DNA of 64,000 nucleotides. It comes from Aricia agestis (taxonomy: Eukaryota; Arthropoda; Insecta; Lepidoptera; Lycaenidae). The notes under the pieces were generated by a model. It was given only the letters and a program-made list of their open reading frames with translations. It made no database searches and was not told the origin of the DNA. Of this stretch, positions 22,863 to 33,311 are shown piece by piece. Numbering within the stretch: the first letter of the stretch is position 1; the number at the start of each line of letters is the position of its first letter. The position numbers were made by a program, and so were the translations under genes. The DNA lies in assembly GCF_905147365.1 (NCBI RefSeq), contig NC_056416.1:1322001-1386000 (forward strand). The letters are read 5' to 3'.

Positions 22863-24566
22863 TCATGAAGGCTGGTGCGGCGCTTGGGACAGGTGCTTGA
22901 CGATGTCCACCCAGTCCCACCCGCGGGGCTTCTCTCCACCACGACCCATCTCCGCCCGATCCCACGCTTTCCGCTTCTGAGATTTGCTCATCTGATCCTT
23001 CTTCTCAGGTTTTTTTGATTCAGTCTGAAATAATTGAATATCAAGTTACATGTTCTTTTGGAATGTCGGATAAGTAGTTAGAGCTTGTCCGACTTAATAC
23101 CTCAATCGTGGAAATCGCAGACACAATAGATTTTTAATTCTATGCGGTGGATGTGAGTAATTTGGTGGCTTTTAATCAAACCCAGGCGAAAGATCACGTC
23201 TAATATTAGATTTCACATAACCCCGACCAAATGATATAGGTCTTCAAACTGCCTATGAATCAATTTACTCAATGGTACTTTAATAATATACCATTTACTT
23301 TTGAAACAAAGTTATTTCTCTGCATGAAAAACAGTTAAGTTATAAAATACTGCATGATCCTTTTTTTTTAGGAGGGGAAATACTTTCGTATCCCTCACCC
23401 TCTCGGGGGAAGGGGCGGGCATATGTGGGACTCCCTACAAGAGGTCTACCCACTAAAACCCCCCCAGCCCTCCGTCATGAGCCTAGTGCAGGAGGGACGG
23501 GTACCGCGGCAGTCAAATCCGGCCCACTGCATGATCCCTAAAAACTATATTTAGTAGATCAGCTTAAAATATGTTTTACCTGTTCAATGGCTACTTTCTC
23601 CACCCTAGCAATGACTTCCTCCTCAGTTTGCTCAGCTAATATCTCCGTGACCTTCTCCTTGAGACATTCAAACAGTGTGTATGTCATAGCGCAGCCCACC
23701 CATTGATCCGCCTCTGTATTCACTATTGATAATATTTTCTCCTTTACTGGTGGCAGTCTGAAAATGTAACATGATTCTAAATAAATTAACCTTGTTTAAA
23801 TCTATAAAACATTGGCTACTCAACATAATAACTCAGTAATAAAATGTATCTTGTGCATCAGAACAAGATGCACAAGATACATTTTATTACTGAGTTATTA
23901 GATAGACAGATACAGAGAGAAATATAATCTTATAGTGATTCCCTGAGTTATTATTTTTATTGATGAAAAGAGGCTGAGGTCTAGATATAACTTGTCAGTA
24001 CTTACAAAGATTGATTATAAAATATTTCTAAATTTAACTTGGGCTTCTCTTCAGGATATGTGGGGCCCCATGATATTTCCAGAATGAAGGATTTTTCTCC
24101 ATCAACATACTGAAATTTTATATTAAAATGATTAATATTCTAAAATATAATACATATTTTAAAATACTACTACAATGCCTTTATATTGGTAAAATAAGCA
24201 TCATATTATAACATTTTAAAAAACCACAGAAATAATATGTCACATTAAGACATTCAAGCATTTATAAAAGAAACTAAGTAATTGTATAAAATATGTACTT
24301 TATATATTATATAGGTTAATGCTATTCAGCTATTCTTCACACCATTGTAAAATTAGTGTTATAATCACAATGAACACTCCATAAACTTCCCTATCACTTT
24401 ATAAAATAGATAAAAATGAAGTATTTCTCAAATCACATGTAATATAAACAATACTCACTTTGTATTGATAAGTTTTTGGATCTAGTTGTTTGAAATTTTC
24501 ATCACCCTCATAAATAGACTTCAAAACCTCTATTTCTTCTGCCTGCTGCTCCTCATTTTCTGACAT
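22863..24566 (-). CDS. RWDD4: RWD domain-containing protein 4-like
   Basis: Four coding exons on the minus strand: 24566-24459, 24109-24006, 23757-23580 and 23024-22863. They encode 183 residues (human RWDD4 is about 188). The start MSENEEQQAEEIEVLKSIYE and the blocks ISWGPTYPEEKP, CAMTYTLFECLKEK, KSQKRKAWDRAE and PRGWDWVDIVKHLS follow RWDD4 in order. RWD is a small alpha+beta protein-binding fold; the molecular role of RWDD4 is poorly known. All introns have GT-AG ends, and phases are 0, 2, 0. A minus-strand donor at 24826-24821 and an acceptor just upstream of the ATG, near 24600, imply a non-coding first exon. The third intron holds a SINE with target-site duplication. Confidence 0.95.
23361..23525 (-). 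mobile_element. SINE insertion with 12-bp target-site duplication
   Basis: The 12-mer ACTGCATGATCC at 23349-23360 is repeated at 23526-23537. Between them lies a 165-bp unit whose left edge is a T-run, that is, a poly(A) tail on the minus strand. This is the hallmark of LINE-driven retroposition. It is non-coding and lies in the sense orientation of RWDD4, inside its last intron. Confidence 0.8.
23827..23899. repeat. Perfect 33-bp inverted repeat hairpin
   Basis: AATAACTCAGTAATAAAATG...TTGTGCATC is followed after about 7 bases by its exact reverse complement ending in TACTGAGTTATT. It lies in RWDD4 intron 2. Confidence 0.85.
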
Positions 24567-24599
24567 TATTGGTATAAGAAATAATAATAAATTGAGATC

Positions 24600-24860
24600 T
24601 GTAAGTAAAATAAAGGAATAAAAGCTTAAAACTTAAAATTTAAGTCATGAAAGTCCATCTTAACCTATAAACTTCATATATTGCAAAATAATGCAAATAC
24701 TATGTAAAATGATAAAATTAGAAGTTTCCTTCGGATATAATGTTGATTTACTAGTAATAAACGCATGCTTCCATCCAAGAACGTATATATTTTATAATTA
24801 TAAAGTCACTTAGAGAGTACACTTACCACTTTATTTCTAGAAGACTTTGAGATTTATAAT
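24600..24860 (-). promoter_or_regulatory. Probable RWDD4 5'UTR intron and non-coding exon
   Basis: On the minus strand a consensus donor (GTAAGT) lies at 24826-24821, and an acceptor (TTTTACTTACAG) ends about 30 bases before the RWDD4 ATG. The exon would therefore start somewhere above 24827 and be non-coding. No TATA box is distinguishable in the AT-rich flank. Confidence 0.45.
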
Positions 24861-25257
24861 GTCGCTATAGCAATTCTACTAATTATTAAATTATTAAAGA
24901 ATTGTGTATAAAACATTAAATATATAGGTTTTTTATTAAAAACCAGGTATATTTTAATTTATATATAAAACTTTTACCCTTTGCTAAAACTAAAATCAGC
25001 TGTCCATCTATTGAGATTTCAGAAAATAGAAATGTCAAATTGTCAATTTCAAATCTGTCAGCTGCGTTCTGTCAAGGAGCAACTACATGATAATTGATAG
25101 GTTAGCGTCAGAGTAGACAGAACCAGCGTAGTGGCTCATCACGATGGGCCAGCGTGGGGAGGACGTAGTGGCGTGGGATGGCCGATGGCGCCAGCGATGA
25201 CCGTGAAATGGCGGCGGTGTCGGTCCTTCGGCCGCACATCAAAGGATGATGGCCAAT

Positions 25258-25540
25258 GACCTCTATAATACACTGGACAGGCTATGCCATACAAAATGAC
25301 AGCTATTTTTTGTGCCGATTTGAAGCGCCGCGGTTAGCGTACTGTGAACTAATTACATAGAAAATTACATTCGCCATTTGTAAAATAGTAGTTCCAAGTA
25401 CACTCACTACTGCTTTCATGTGTTAAGTTGCCATATTGGCGCTGATTGCTATGTAGCAATCAGCGCCAATATGGCAACTTTCAAATAGGAACATTTTATT
25501 GATAGCGATCGCCTGTCCAGTGTATTATAGAGGTCAGTGG
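25258..25540. mobile_element. MITE with GACCTCTATAATACACTGG termini
   Basis: The left arm TGACCTCTATAATACACTGG-ACAGGC pairs with the right arm GCCTGTCCAGTGTATTATAG-AGGTCA. Inside is a perfect palindrome, GTTGCCATATTGGCGCTGAT and its mirror, near 25430-25482. A diverged relative (37885-38221) lies in an ACOX intron and shares the TTTGTGCC-ATTTGAAGCG wording. Confidence 0.7.
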
Positions 25541-25689
25541 ACAGTGATGATGGCCCAGAGATGGCGGTACGCCTCAACACGTGGCCGAACTACAGTCGCT
25601 GCCCGACCGCGGTCGAGTGAGGACATCGTAATAATAATTTACGAATTTCATTAAAAATGACGAGTACGGGGTCGCATAATGAATGAAGC

Positions 25690-25800
25690 TATATTAATAT
25701 TATAACAAAGGCGAAAGTTTTTATGGATGTATGGATGTTTGTTACTCTTTTACTCAAAAACTACTAAACGGATTTTAATGAAACTTTACAGTAATAATAG
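25690..25800 (+). repeat. Interspersed repeat, RTE-like
   Basis: ATATTAATATTATAACAAAG-GCGAAAGTTTTTATGG, then TGGATGTTTGTTACTCTTTT and AACGGATTTTAATGAAAC. It is the reverse-sense relative of 18195-18315. Confidence 0.55.
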
Positions 25801-26745
25801 CTTTAATACAATACATAACTCCCGACTTTTTAAAGATACAAGTTTGGGAGTTTCGGCTTTGTTATTAACGGAAAGCATATTATGCATTACATTTATCATT
25901 ATCATCATCATCTCTACCATAAACCATTATTTTAATTTTAGGCTCTATAATAATTATTCGTAGAATTCAACAGAAGGTTCATATCAGGAGGAAGGTCATA
26001 CGAAGTTCACCGGGTCATCTGGTGAAGCCACTCACTGGTGAACATCATAAATTATTAAAAATGCACGTTTTGCATTGCCGCAACGGCTAATGCTTACACG
26101 TCCATCTTGAACGACGTTTCTAGATCACAACTGAACACGGCCACCATGTAGAGGCGTTGCGAGTTGCGACCATTGCACAGCCATCGCATGCGCCATTTGA
26201 TCGGCCAGCGCTGGCCACTCATGTAGAGGAGCAATAACATTGTTTTTTTTGTCCAAAATATTTAAAATATCTACGTCATGCACTGGGCCTCGGGCGTGAT
26301 TCGTGAATAAATTTTTATTATAATTTATATTTATTTGGTCTATCCAGATACCTCATTGCTTTTTCGAGAGTAATTTCTTCCAATAGTGCTTCAAAGTTCA
26401 AATAAATGTATTAGTATCACATTGTGGAAAATACTGGCTACTGCTATTATGCCACGACCGCATAATATGCGTAGTGCTTCGCGCTAAAACCGATACTTTT
26501 GGACGATCTGCGTGTATCGTCCAATAGTATTGTATTCGTGCCATCATGGGCCATGGCCTGCGGCCGCCGGCCGGGCCGTTAGTCAAAACTCAAAACTCAG
26601 GAGGTTGCAGTAAAAAAAAAATCGTACGTTAGAAATGTCAAATTTGAAATTCCTATTTTCCTTTGTGGTAGAAAAACTTAGAACAAGTTTTTGAGAAATC
26701 TCTAATTTTATTTCATGACTTGCTGTGTTAAATATTATTGACATT

Positions 26746-27762
26746 ATGAATCATCCTAAATGTGAATGTAAAGAGAATAGACCTGGAGCCGCCGGCAGGC
26801 CAGTTTGTGGATGTTCGTCGTCGCAAAAAAACCCAGATGGATTCAAAGTGCCTACGATCCCAGTGACCCGTCCCCTGCAAAACGCTAATAAACATAACGA
26901 TAAGGAACCAGCACCAAAAGAAGATAAGAAAAAGCAGTGGTCGCTTTCAGATTTTGACCTGGGAAGGCCACTAGGAAAGGGTAAGTTTGGCAATGTTTAC
27001 CTGGCACGTGAGAAGGAATCACATTATGTTGTCGCTCTGAAAGTGCTATTTAAAAGCCAAATATTAGATTCTGAGATTGAGCATCAGGTGCGCAGGGAGG
27101 TCGAGATACAGTGTCGTCTTCGCCATCCCAATATTTTACGCATGTACGGCTACTTTCACGACGAGAAACGGATTTATTTAATTTTGGAGTACGCAAAACA
27201 AGGCGCACTGTATAAGCTGCTGAAGGAACGCGGGCGCTTCGACGAGAAAACAGCAGCAATTTACGTGCGAGATCTCACAAAAGCTTTAATTTATTGCCAT
27301 TCAAAGAAGGTCATTCATCGTGACATTAAACCCGAGAATTTACTGATCGGACACAATTTTGAACTTAAAATAGCTGACTTTGGCTGGTCGGTGCACTCCC
27401 CTTCATCGAGACGCATGACATTATGTGGTACCTTGGATTATTTGTCTCCTGAAATGATAGAGGGTAAGCCCCATAGCTATGCAGTTGATATTTGGAGTCT
27501 AGGAGTTCTTTGTTATGAATTACTGGTCGGTCTTCCACCATTCGACGCCAAGGACTCCCATCAAACATATAGAAAAATAAGATATGTGATTATTAAGTAT
27601 CCTGATTTTATTTCGGACAAAGCTAAAGATTTGATGGGAAAGTTGCTCGTTATTCAGCCCGAGCAGCGACTTCCTCTGACCAGTGTGCTGCAACATCCCT
27701 GGATAACGGAGAATGCTCCTGAAGGTGTGTTGCCTCCTGTTCATCAACCGGAGCAAAAATGA
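26746..27762 (+). CDS. AurA: Aurora kinase A, single exon
   Basis: A serine/threonine kinase of 338 residues that in animals drives centrosome maturation and spindle assembly. The ATG at 26746 (context GACATTATGA) is chosen; the open frame extends seven codons upstream only to a GTG. A 70-residue tail precedes the kinase domain. Visible landmarks: glycine loop GKGKFGNVYLA (near residues 77-87), catalytic Lys in VALKVLFK (about 99), EHQVRREVEIQ, YGYFHD and YLILEYA (Aurora A rather than B, which has YNYFHD), HRDIKPENLL (Asp about 173), DFGWSVH (about 191), activation-loop Thr in RRMTLCGT (about 205) and HPWI near the end. No intron interrupts it and no break is seen. The N-terminal tail is shorter than in human (about 130) or fly Aurora A. 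A retrocopy origin cannot be excluded. A poly(A) signal AATAAA lies at 28373-28378. Confidence 0.95.
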   Translation: MNHPKCECKENRPGAAGRPVCGCSSSQKNPDGFKVPTIPVTRPLQNANKHNDKEPAPKEDKKKQWSLSDFDLGRPLGKGKFGNVYLAREKESHYVVALKVLFKSQILDSEIEHQVRREVEIQCRLRHPNILRMYGYFHDEKRIYLILEYAKQGALYKLLKERGRFDEKTAAIYVRDLTKALIYCHSKKVIHRDIKPENLLIGHNFELKIADFGWSVHSPSSRRMTLCGTLDYLSPEMIEGKPHSYAVDIWSLGVLCYELLVGLPPFDAKDSHQTYRKIRYVIIKYPDFISDKAKDLMGKLLVIQPEQRLPLTSVLQHPWITENAPEGVLPPVHQPEQK

Positions 27763-28372
27763 GTGATAGTTCTAGGATGGAAATAGTCTAATTTGATATC
27801 ACTGCCAATAGATACTTACTGTTTAATTCTTATCTTCAATTGTATTTTAATATTTAGATACGAATTTCATAAATTTGCATAGTCAATCAAATAATATTAT
27901 GGTAAAATTTTAATAATTCACAGATTAATTATGTATTATGTAACTAGACTAAATTTAGGTTTATACGCGCAACTCACATATAACTCTCAAGATATTGTGT
28001 CTTATGGTCTCAGTTTTGTATTAAGTTTAAAATTGTTTTAAGTAATGTTTTTTGTAACATCTTTAATGCCAGAACATGAACATGTTCATGTTGGTCAAAC
28101 AAACAAGTTTCTAGTGACTTAAAAGAAATCAATTAAGGAAATGTTTTAACTTTGATTATAATACTAACATCTTTAAATTATGTAGACTTCAATTTGTAAA
28201 TAATAAGTTATATTTATCATGTCTTTAAAAAATACTTAACCTATCGTGATGGTTTTTAGGGTTCCGTAGTTCTTGATTTGTATGACTACTTTTAAGACTG
28301 ACCGATAAAATTCAGATTAAAACAAATGCATTGAGGTGCCTTATGTTATAATATTAATGTATTTATGGTGTA

Positions 28373-28378
28373 AATAAA
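28373..28378 (+). terminator. Poly(A) signal for AurA
   Basis: AATAAA lies about 610 bases past the AurA stop and only ten bases from the stop codon of the opposing receptor gene (28389). The two transcripts are therefore expected to overlap tail-to-tail. Confidence 0.5.
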
Positions 28379-28388
28379 TTAAGTTGAA

Positions 28389-31300
28389 TTAAATCTTTTT
28401 ATTTTTATTTTTATAATACAAATCAATAGCATAGATATCGAAATTTGGATCTTTTTTAACCACAAAGTGCCAATGCAAAAACTCACCAATCAAACATAAG
28501 AAGCTTAAAGTGTATCCGATGGCCAAAGCTATGAAACCACAGTAAAGTTTCTTCAAGTTTATCAGTGCCTTGATTTCGTCTTCTACAACATCCACTGACC
28601 TGATTTTATACATAGCATCATTGAGCCATTTCTCTACCAAGCCCACTTCAACTATTCTTCTTAAGTAAATGTCAGCTAGAGGCTTCAGAGGAGAATTCTT
28701 GTGAAACCCAATAGATATGGGTGCATTTACCACACAGTCGGACATAATATGCAGATTTCTCACTTGGGTTGCATGGACTACTTCTGTTGTGTTAGTCGAA
28801 TTGTCCTGACTCTCTGTATAAGCCTTCTTTCTCTTAACGCTAAGATATTTCAAGTAATTAGCACTATCATAGAGGGCGAATACTCCTTTGAAGATTTTAT
28901 CGACAGCCTCCTTTTCATTATTCGTTACTTCAAACCGTTCACCTATCTTCTGTCCCTTTTCATCCAGAGATTGTTTAAAGAAGCGCTTATTTTCCTCACC
29001 CCAGCCACCGCAAGCGATCTTGCTGTCCACCAGTTGTTTGAGCGTGTCTATTGTGACTCTAGGTGCTGGGTTAGCGAGTATAGCGGTCATGCTAGCTCTA
29101 TAAGAGACTACAAGTAATATGCAGTAGAGCCAGTAGCAGCCAGTAAGTAAACGGATCGACCAACCAGAAGGCAGCTTAGGCAGGGATACCACAAGTAACA
29201 TTCCATATGTATAGAGAATGCTGTTAACGGTCTCACTAAATAAATACAGCCCAACCAGTTTAGTACCTGAAAGCAGTAAGTCGTTCTATAAGCAACTTAC
29301 ACAAAGAGGTACATTACTTACATTAATTCATTATACTGACTATTCAAAACCTTACCCTTTTGTTCCACCTTTTCAGCGTTTTCCTTTGGAGTGTCATATT
29401 TTAGCAAATGTAGATATGCCATTGCCAATCCATAGAAGATGGTACCTGTCACCAGCAAGACGAGCAGAACAGCTATCCACATGTAGAGCCTGAGGGATAA
29501 AACTTTTGAAAGGAGAAAATCCGAAAAATATGAAGGGCATGTGGCATAGAAATCATAGGTTACATATCGTTTATTTTCATATTCGATTTCTTATCTACTA
29601 AAGTAGGTACACTCACTTAAAAGGCAAAATAAGAGTCTTCCAGGAATTATCGGTCAAAGCTTCCGGGGTAAGAAAGGTCCAGCATTGCGTCGTGTAAGGT
29701 ATACTCAGGTCAGATAATTCAGCATGATACGGCGTGTACTGGAGGTTGCCAAGGGCTACATCTGCTTTGCCATGAACCACTTCACCTAGGAGACCAGAGA
29801 ACGACCCGTTTGCCTGTTTCTGGCCCCACTTTTGAGTTTCCACATCGAGAGGCTGGTATAACTTGGGCTTGAAATTCATTTTCTGAGCTAGGGTATTTAG
29901 AATCTGTAACAATTTCCGGTTACTGATAAAGTTGAAGCGCTATGTGACCGGTGGTTTCTATTTGATTTAAGTTAATCTTACGGTCTTAAATCACGTGATA
30001 AAGCTATCCAGCCGATTTCATGCCAAGTCATCAGCTATGTACTGACCAACAAAGACTTCTATTTAAACTGAGTTTAAATAGAAGTCTTTGCTGACCAAGC
30101 GAGCAGCCTCGCGAGGCTACCTCGTGAGGTCAAATTCTCAGTCGGTCAATACGTGCCTCGCTCGAGCGTGCTAGGGCCCGAGCCCCGTGAGGCTGCTCGC
30201 TTGCTCAGTACACGGCTATCTATTGAATAATTATGTATGACGTGTTCAATAGATGGCTTACGCGACTTATAATACCATAAATCAACCATGAACTTACATC
30301 AATCTCAACCCCGCCTACATTGTTTGTATCATTAGACTTGGTGACGATCAGAGAAGGAACGTAATCTAAGTACACCACGTTCAATATCTCCCCGTTAAGG
30401 TTACCCGTTTTGTCTGCGAAGGCATTCCTTCCATAATGGAACTTGCCACTCCTCCAAACATCAACTCGACGGGATATGAAGATCTCCTTTATGGGATTTG
30501 GGAAGGGTACAGTTGACACGTCAAACCAGGCTTTATTCTTCACGTTGCCAATGATTTTGCGATGGTACTTCAGGAACAAAACGTTGACGATCCGCTTCCA
30601 AATGTAATGTAATTCGCTGTGGAAGAGCCTGATGTCATGCAGCATTATGTATTTTGCTCGCGTGTCTAAGATTCGATGCCTAGAAGAAAATGTAATTCAT
30701 GGAATTGTTATATCCCGATTGTTCTAATGGTAGTTATTACACAAAATATTTAAAAGAGGTCAAGGTTGGCAAATACACCGTTCCATTATCAGGCTGTAGT
30801 TGTCTGGAACAGTCTGATAAAGTAAGTTAATAAATCAAAGGTTCGAAACGCAAGGGCTAGTGCCTAGTTTGTAAAACATACTTATCTCCAAACTTAAGCA
30901 GTCGCGACACTTGGAGGCCGTTAGCTATGATAATAATGTACAGGTTGCAGCCATCTTTTTTGGCTCGTTGCAAAGATTCCAATGTGTAGAAGTTTGGCGA
31001 AAATAAATCCTCACTTTCGTCGACCACCGTCTAGGGACCAAATATTTTGTAACAGAATTTAGTAGACAACACTATAATCTAATTAGTATTTTAATACGTA
31101 TTGTTCAGGTTGTTGAGTTTAGACTAGCTTATCAACCCTAACTCTCATATCTCCGATCTTCATTCAGGACTATAGGGACTCAGGGCTGACTGCAATTCGA
31201 CATTCGAGATATGAGAATAATTCCCCTTATATCATTCCCTTGACTAAATAGAAAAGAAAGAGTACCATAATAATAGGAAACGCATAGGTCCTTTTAAACA

Positions 31301-31780
31301 ATCCTCCTTCGAACACATCTAGATATACCGCATCCGTGGTCAAACTCAGACAGGTGACGTCCTCCCTTCGAGAAAGGTTGTTGATGAGATCTATGAGGAT
31401 ATACTCCAGGTCTCGACGGACCTCCACATCCCTGATGATGATGTTGGTATTAGCTGAACTGGAAATGGGGAATTTTAAGGGTTGGTTCATGCATGTGCTG
31501 ACTATAACATTCGTGACAAACAACCAAAAAGTCTATACTAAAAAGACGAAGCTAATGTTTACTATAATTAGCCTATTTTACTATAAACGGTCTGAGACTA
31601 ATTATTAGCCTATTTTACAGAACATAGGACACATTTGATTGAACATTTTCCCCGTCATATTTCTAAAAGTAACATCTATGATGTGAATTATAAAATGAAT
31701 AATAATAACATTATTATTATAACGTACACAACAGTCAGCCAAAAGATTGCAGTTGCTTGAACTAGTCTTTTTAGCTCCAT
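28389..31780 (-). CDS. Ir21a: Ionotropic receptor, probably IR21a
   Basis: Seven minus-strand exons: 31780-31728, 31497-31266, 31030-30882, 30679-30298, 29903-29617, 29489-29356 and 29266-28389. Phases agree and yield 704 residues. The first exon codes a signal peptide (MELKRLVQATAIFWLTVV). Then come SEDLFSPNFYTLESL, RLLKFGDKHRILDTRAKYIM and LHDIRLFHSELHYIWKRI (N-terminal part), GVEID-ILNTLAQKMNF and QCWTFLTPE (ligand-binding S1), a first membrane segment LYMWIAVLLVLLVTGTIFYG, the SYRASMTAILANPAPRVTID segment, S2 (CGGWGEENKRFF), and a last membrane segment near the C-terminus. The glutamate-binding Arg of true iGluRs is not seen in S1, as in most IRs. IR21a acts with IR25a and IR93a in cool sensing in flies and mosquitoes. 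The IR21a name rests on remembered motifs and elimination. The exon 2 donor is the weakest junction; an alternative at 31244 adds seven residues. Confidence 0.85.
30040..30217. mobile_element. MITE with ACTGACCAAGCGAGC termini and nested hairpin
   Basis: The ends TACTGACC / GCTCAGTAC and the blocks AAGCGAGCAGCCTCGCGAGG / GAGGCTGCTCGCTTGCTC form the terminal repeats. A perfect hairpin (CAAAGACTTCTATTTAAACT and its mirror, 30052-30093) sits in the left end. It lies in the receptor intron between exons 4 and 5. A longer relative occupies 36641-37187. Confidence 0.65.
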
Positions 31781-32550
31781 TGTTTAATGGCAACTAGCTT
31801 CTTTTTTAACCATTTGGTTTAGCGCGTGATTAACAGAAGCATTAACTATGTAAATTCAATTAGGCATCAATTTGTCTTCTTTAATTATTAAAACAAAGGC
31901 AGGCAACTAAAACCTTTTCTTATCCGTGAATAATGAAGCCACCAGGAATTAAATTTTTCTCAGTAGTAAAAAGTAGTGCCTTAAATTCTGATTCTAGTTT
32001 TAATTAGATGTTAATGGATTTATATTGACCCTGAAGATTTTCGCAGTCCTGTTGCCTGACTTTTATCTTTAAATTATTTTAAAATGTATAGACTTACCGC
32101 CGTACTCAGAAATTTTAATAATTAATGATTATGCTTCAATTTAGTGAAGAGTTTTTAATAATATAATATCTATGGACGCTTCACACCACGTCAGTCTGGC
32201 CACGTGCTAAGTACCTGAAGGACTTGTGTTACGGGTACCAGACAACGGAAATATATTTAATACTTTTATACTATACATATATTTAAGATTTTAATTATAT
32301 AATACACATCCATGACCCAGGAACTTTGAAAACTTTTCGTTCACAGCCCACCCACTGAGCCACAGAGGTCTTCAAGTCGTCAAGTTTGACAGATAATGTA
32401 TGGGGCTCATGTCAAAATTTTGAATTAATTACATTTAAGTAATTAATGTTGCACTCTGAGTGCGGCAGTTACAATTAATGTGGAATATGGGTAACTACGT
32501 ATAAAGGAACATCTTACATTATGAACATTTACAAAATAAAAGATAGTAGT
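31781..32550. other. Intergenic sequence between receptor and ACOX, no gene seen
   Basis: AT-rich with no recognisable domain or repeat. It should hold the promoter of the minus-strand receptor, but no element stands out. Confidence 0.35.
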
Positions 32551-33311
32551 AAAAAATATCTTCATTTATTTTGATTTTTATAAAAGTGTACAATAAAATG
32601 ACTGATTTAACAATAATATTAAAGTCAATAACTTGTGTAAAAGCTGCGATTTTGCACTCTTATTTAAATAATTGTAGCCATATTATGTGTATAGATAACA
32701 AGTGTAGGTACTTATTGTAAAAATATATTTTGTGAACAACACATCACAGATAGGAAAATAACGATATATCTACCTGATATGGTAATCTGAAAGTATTTCT
32801 TTAAAATATTTATATTAAAGCATTTATGTCTCACTTTAAAATAGAATTGAAATGTTAGTATAAAGTCTATAGATTTTCAAATATACTATGTAATATGTTA
32901 TTGCACTGGCCAAGTATGTAGAATATTAACATCTTAACTAGATATTTGAGCATTCCTTACCAACTTAGTATCAAAAGACTATCACATAATAGTATGATAT
33001 AAGGCATATAGTTTTCTTATACAAAACATAATTTATTTGCTCCCATGTAGTTTACAATAGAAAAATTCTGACACTCAGATTGCAGAATATCTAATGTGAT
33101 CAACAAAATTGACTGAAAATAATTATATTGTGACAATTTTCATATTTTCCTTTTAAATTATACATACATTTCCTTACATAATATAAAAATTAACATCCAT
33201 CTATATATACATAGTGACGTATTATACAAAATATGTAGACTATATATAAATATAATACAAATGTCGTTACTTTATATTATGCAGATTGTAGACATATAGT
33301 TATAACCTCCT
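32551..33311 (-). other. Probable 3'UTR of the ACOX gene
   Basis: The stretch after the ACOX stop is AT-rich and free of repeats. A minus-strand AATAAA (TTTATT at 32565-32570) is a plausible poly(A) signal about 740 bases beyond the stop. The extent is inferred; no transcript data are available. Confidence 0.4.

Noticed and set aside
28701..29117. 138-codon plus-strand ORF
   Set aside because: Antisense to the last exon of the ionotropic receptor.
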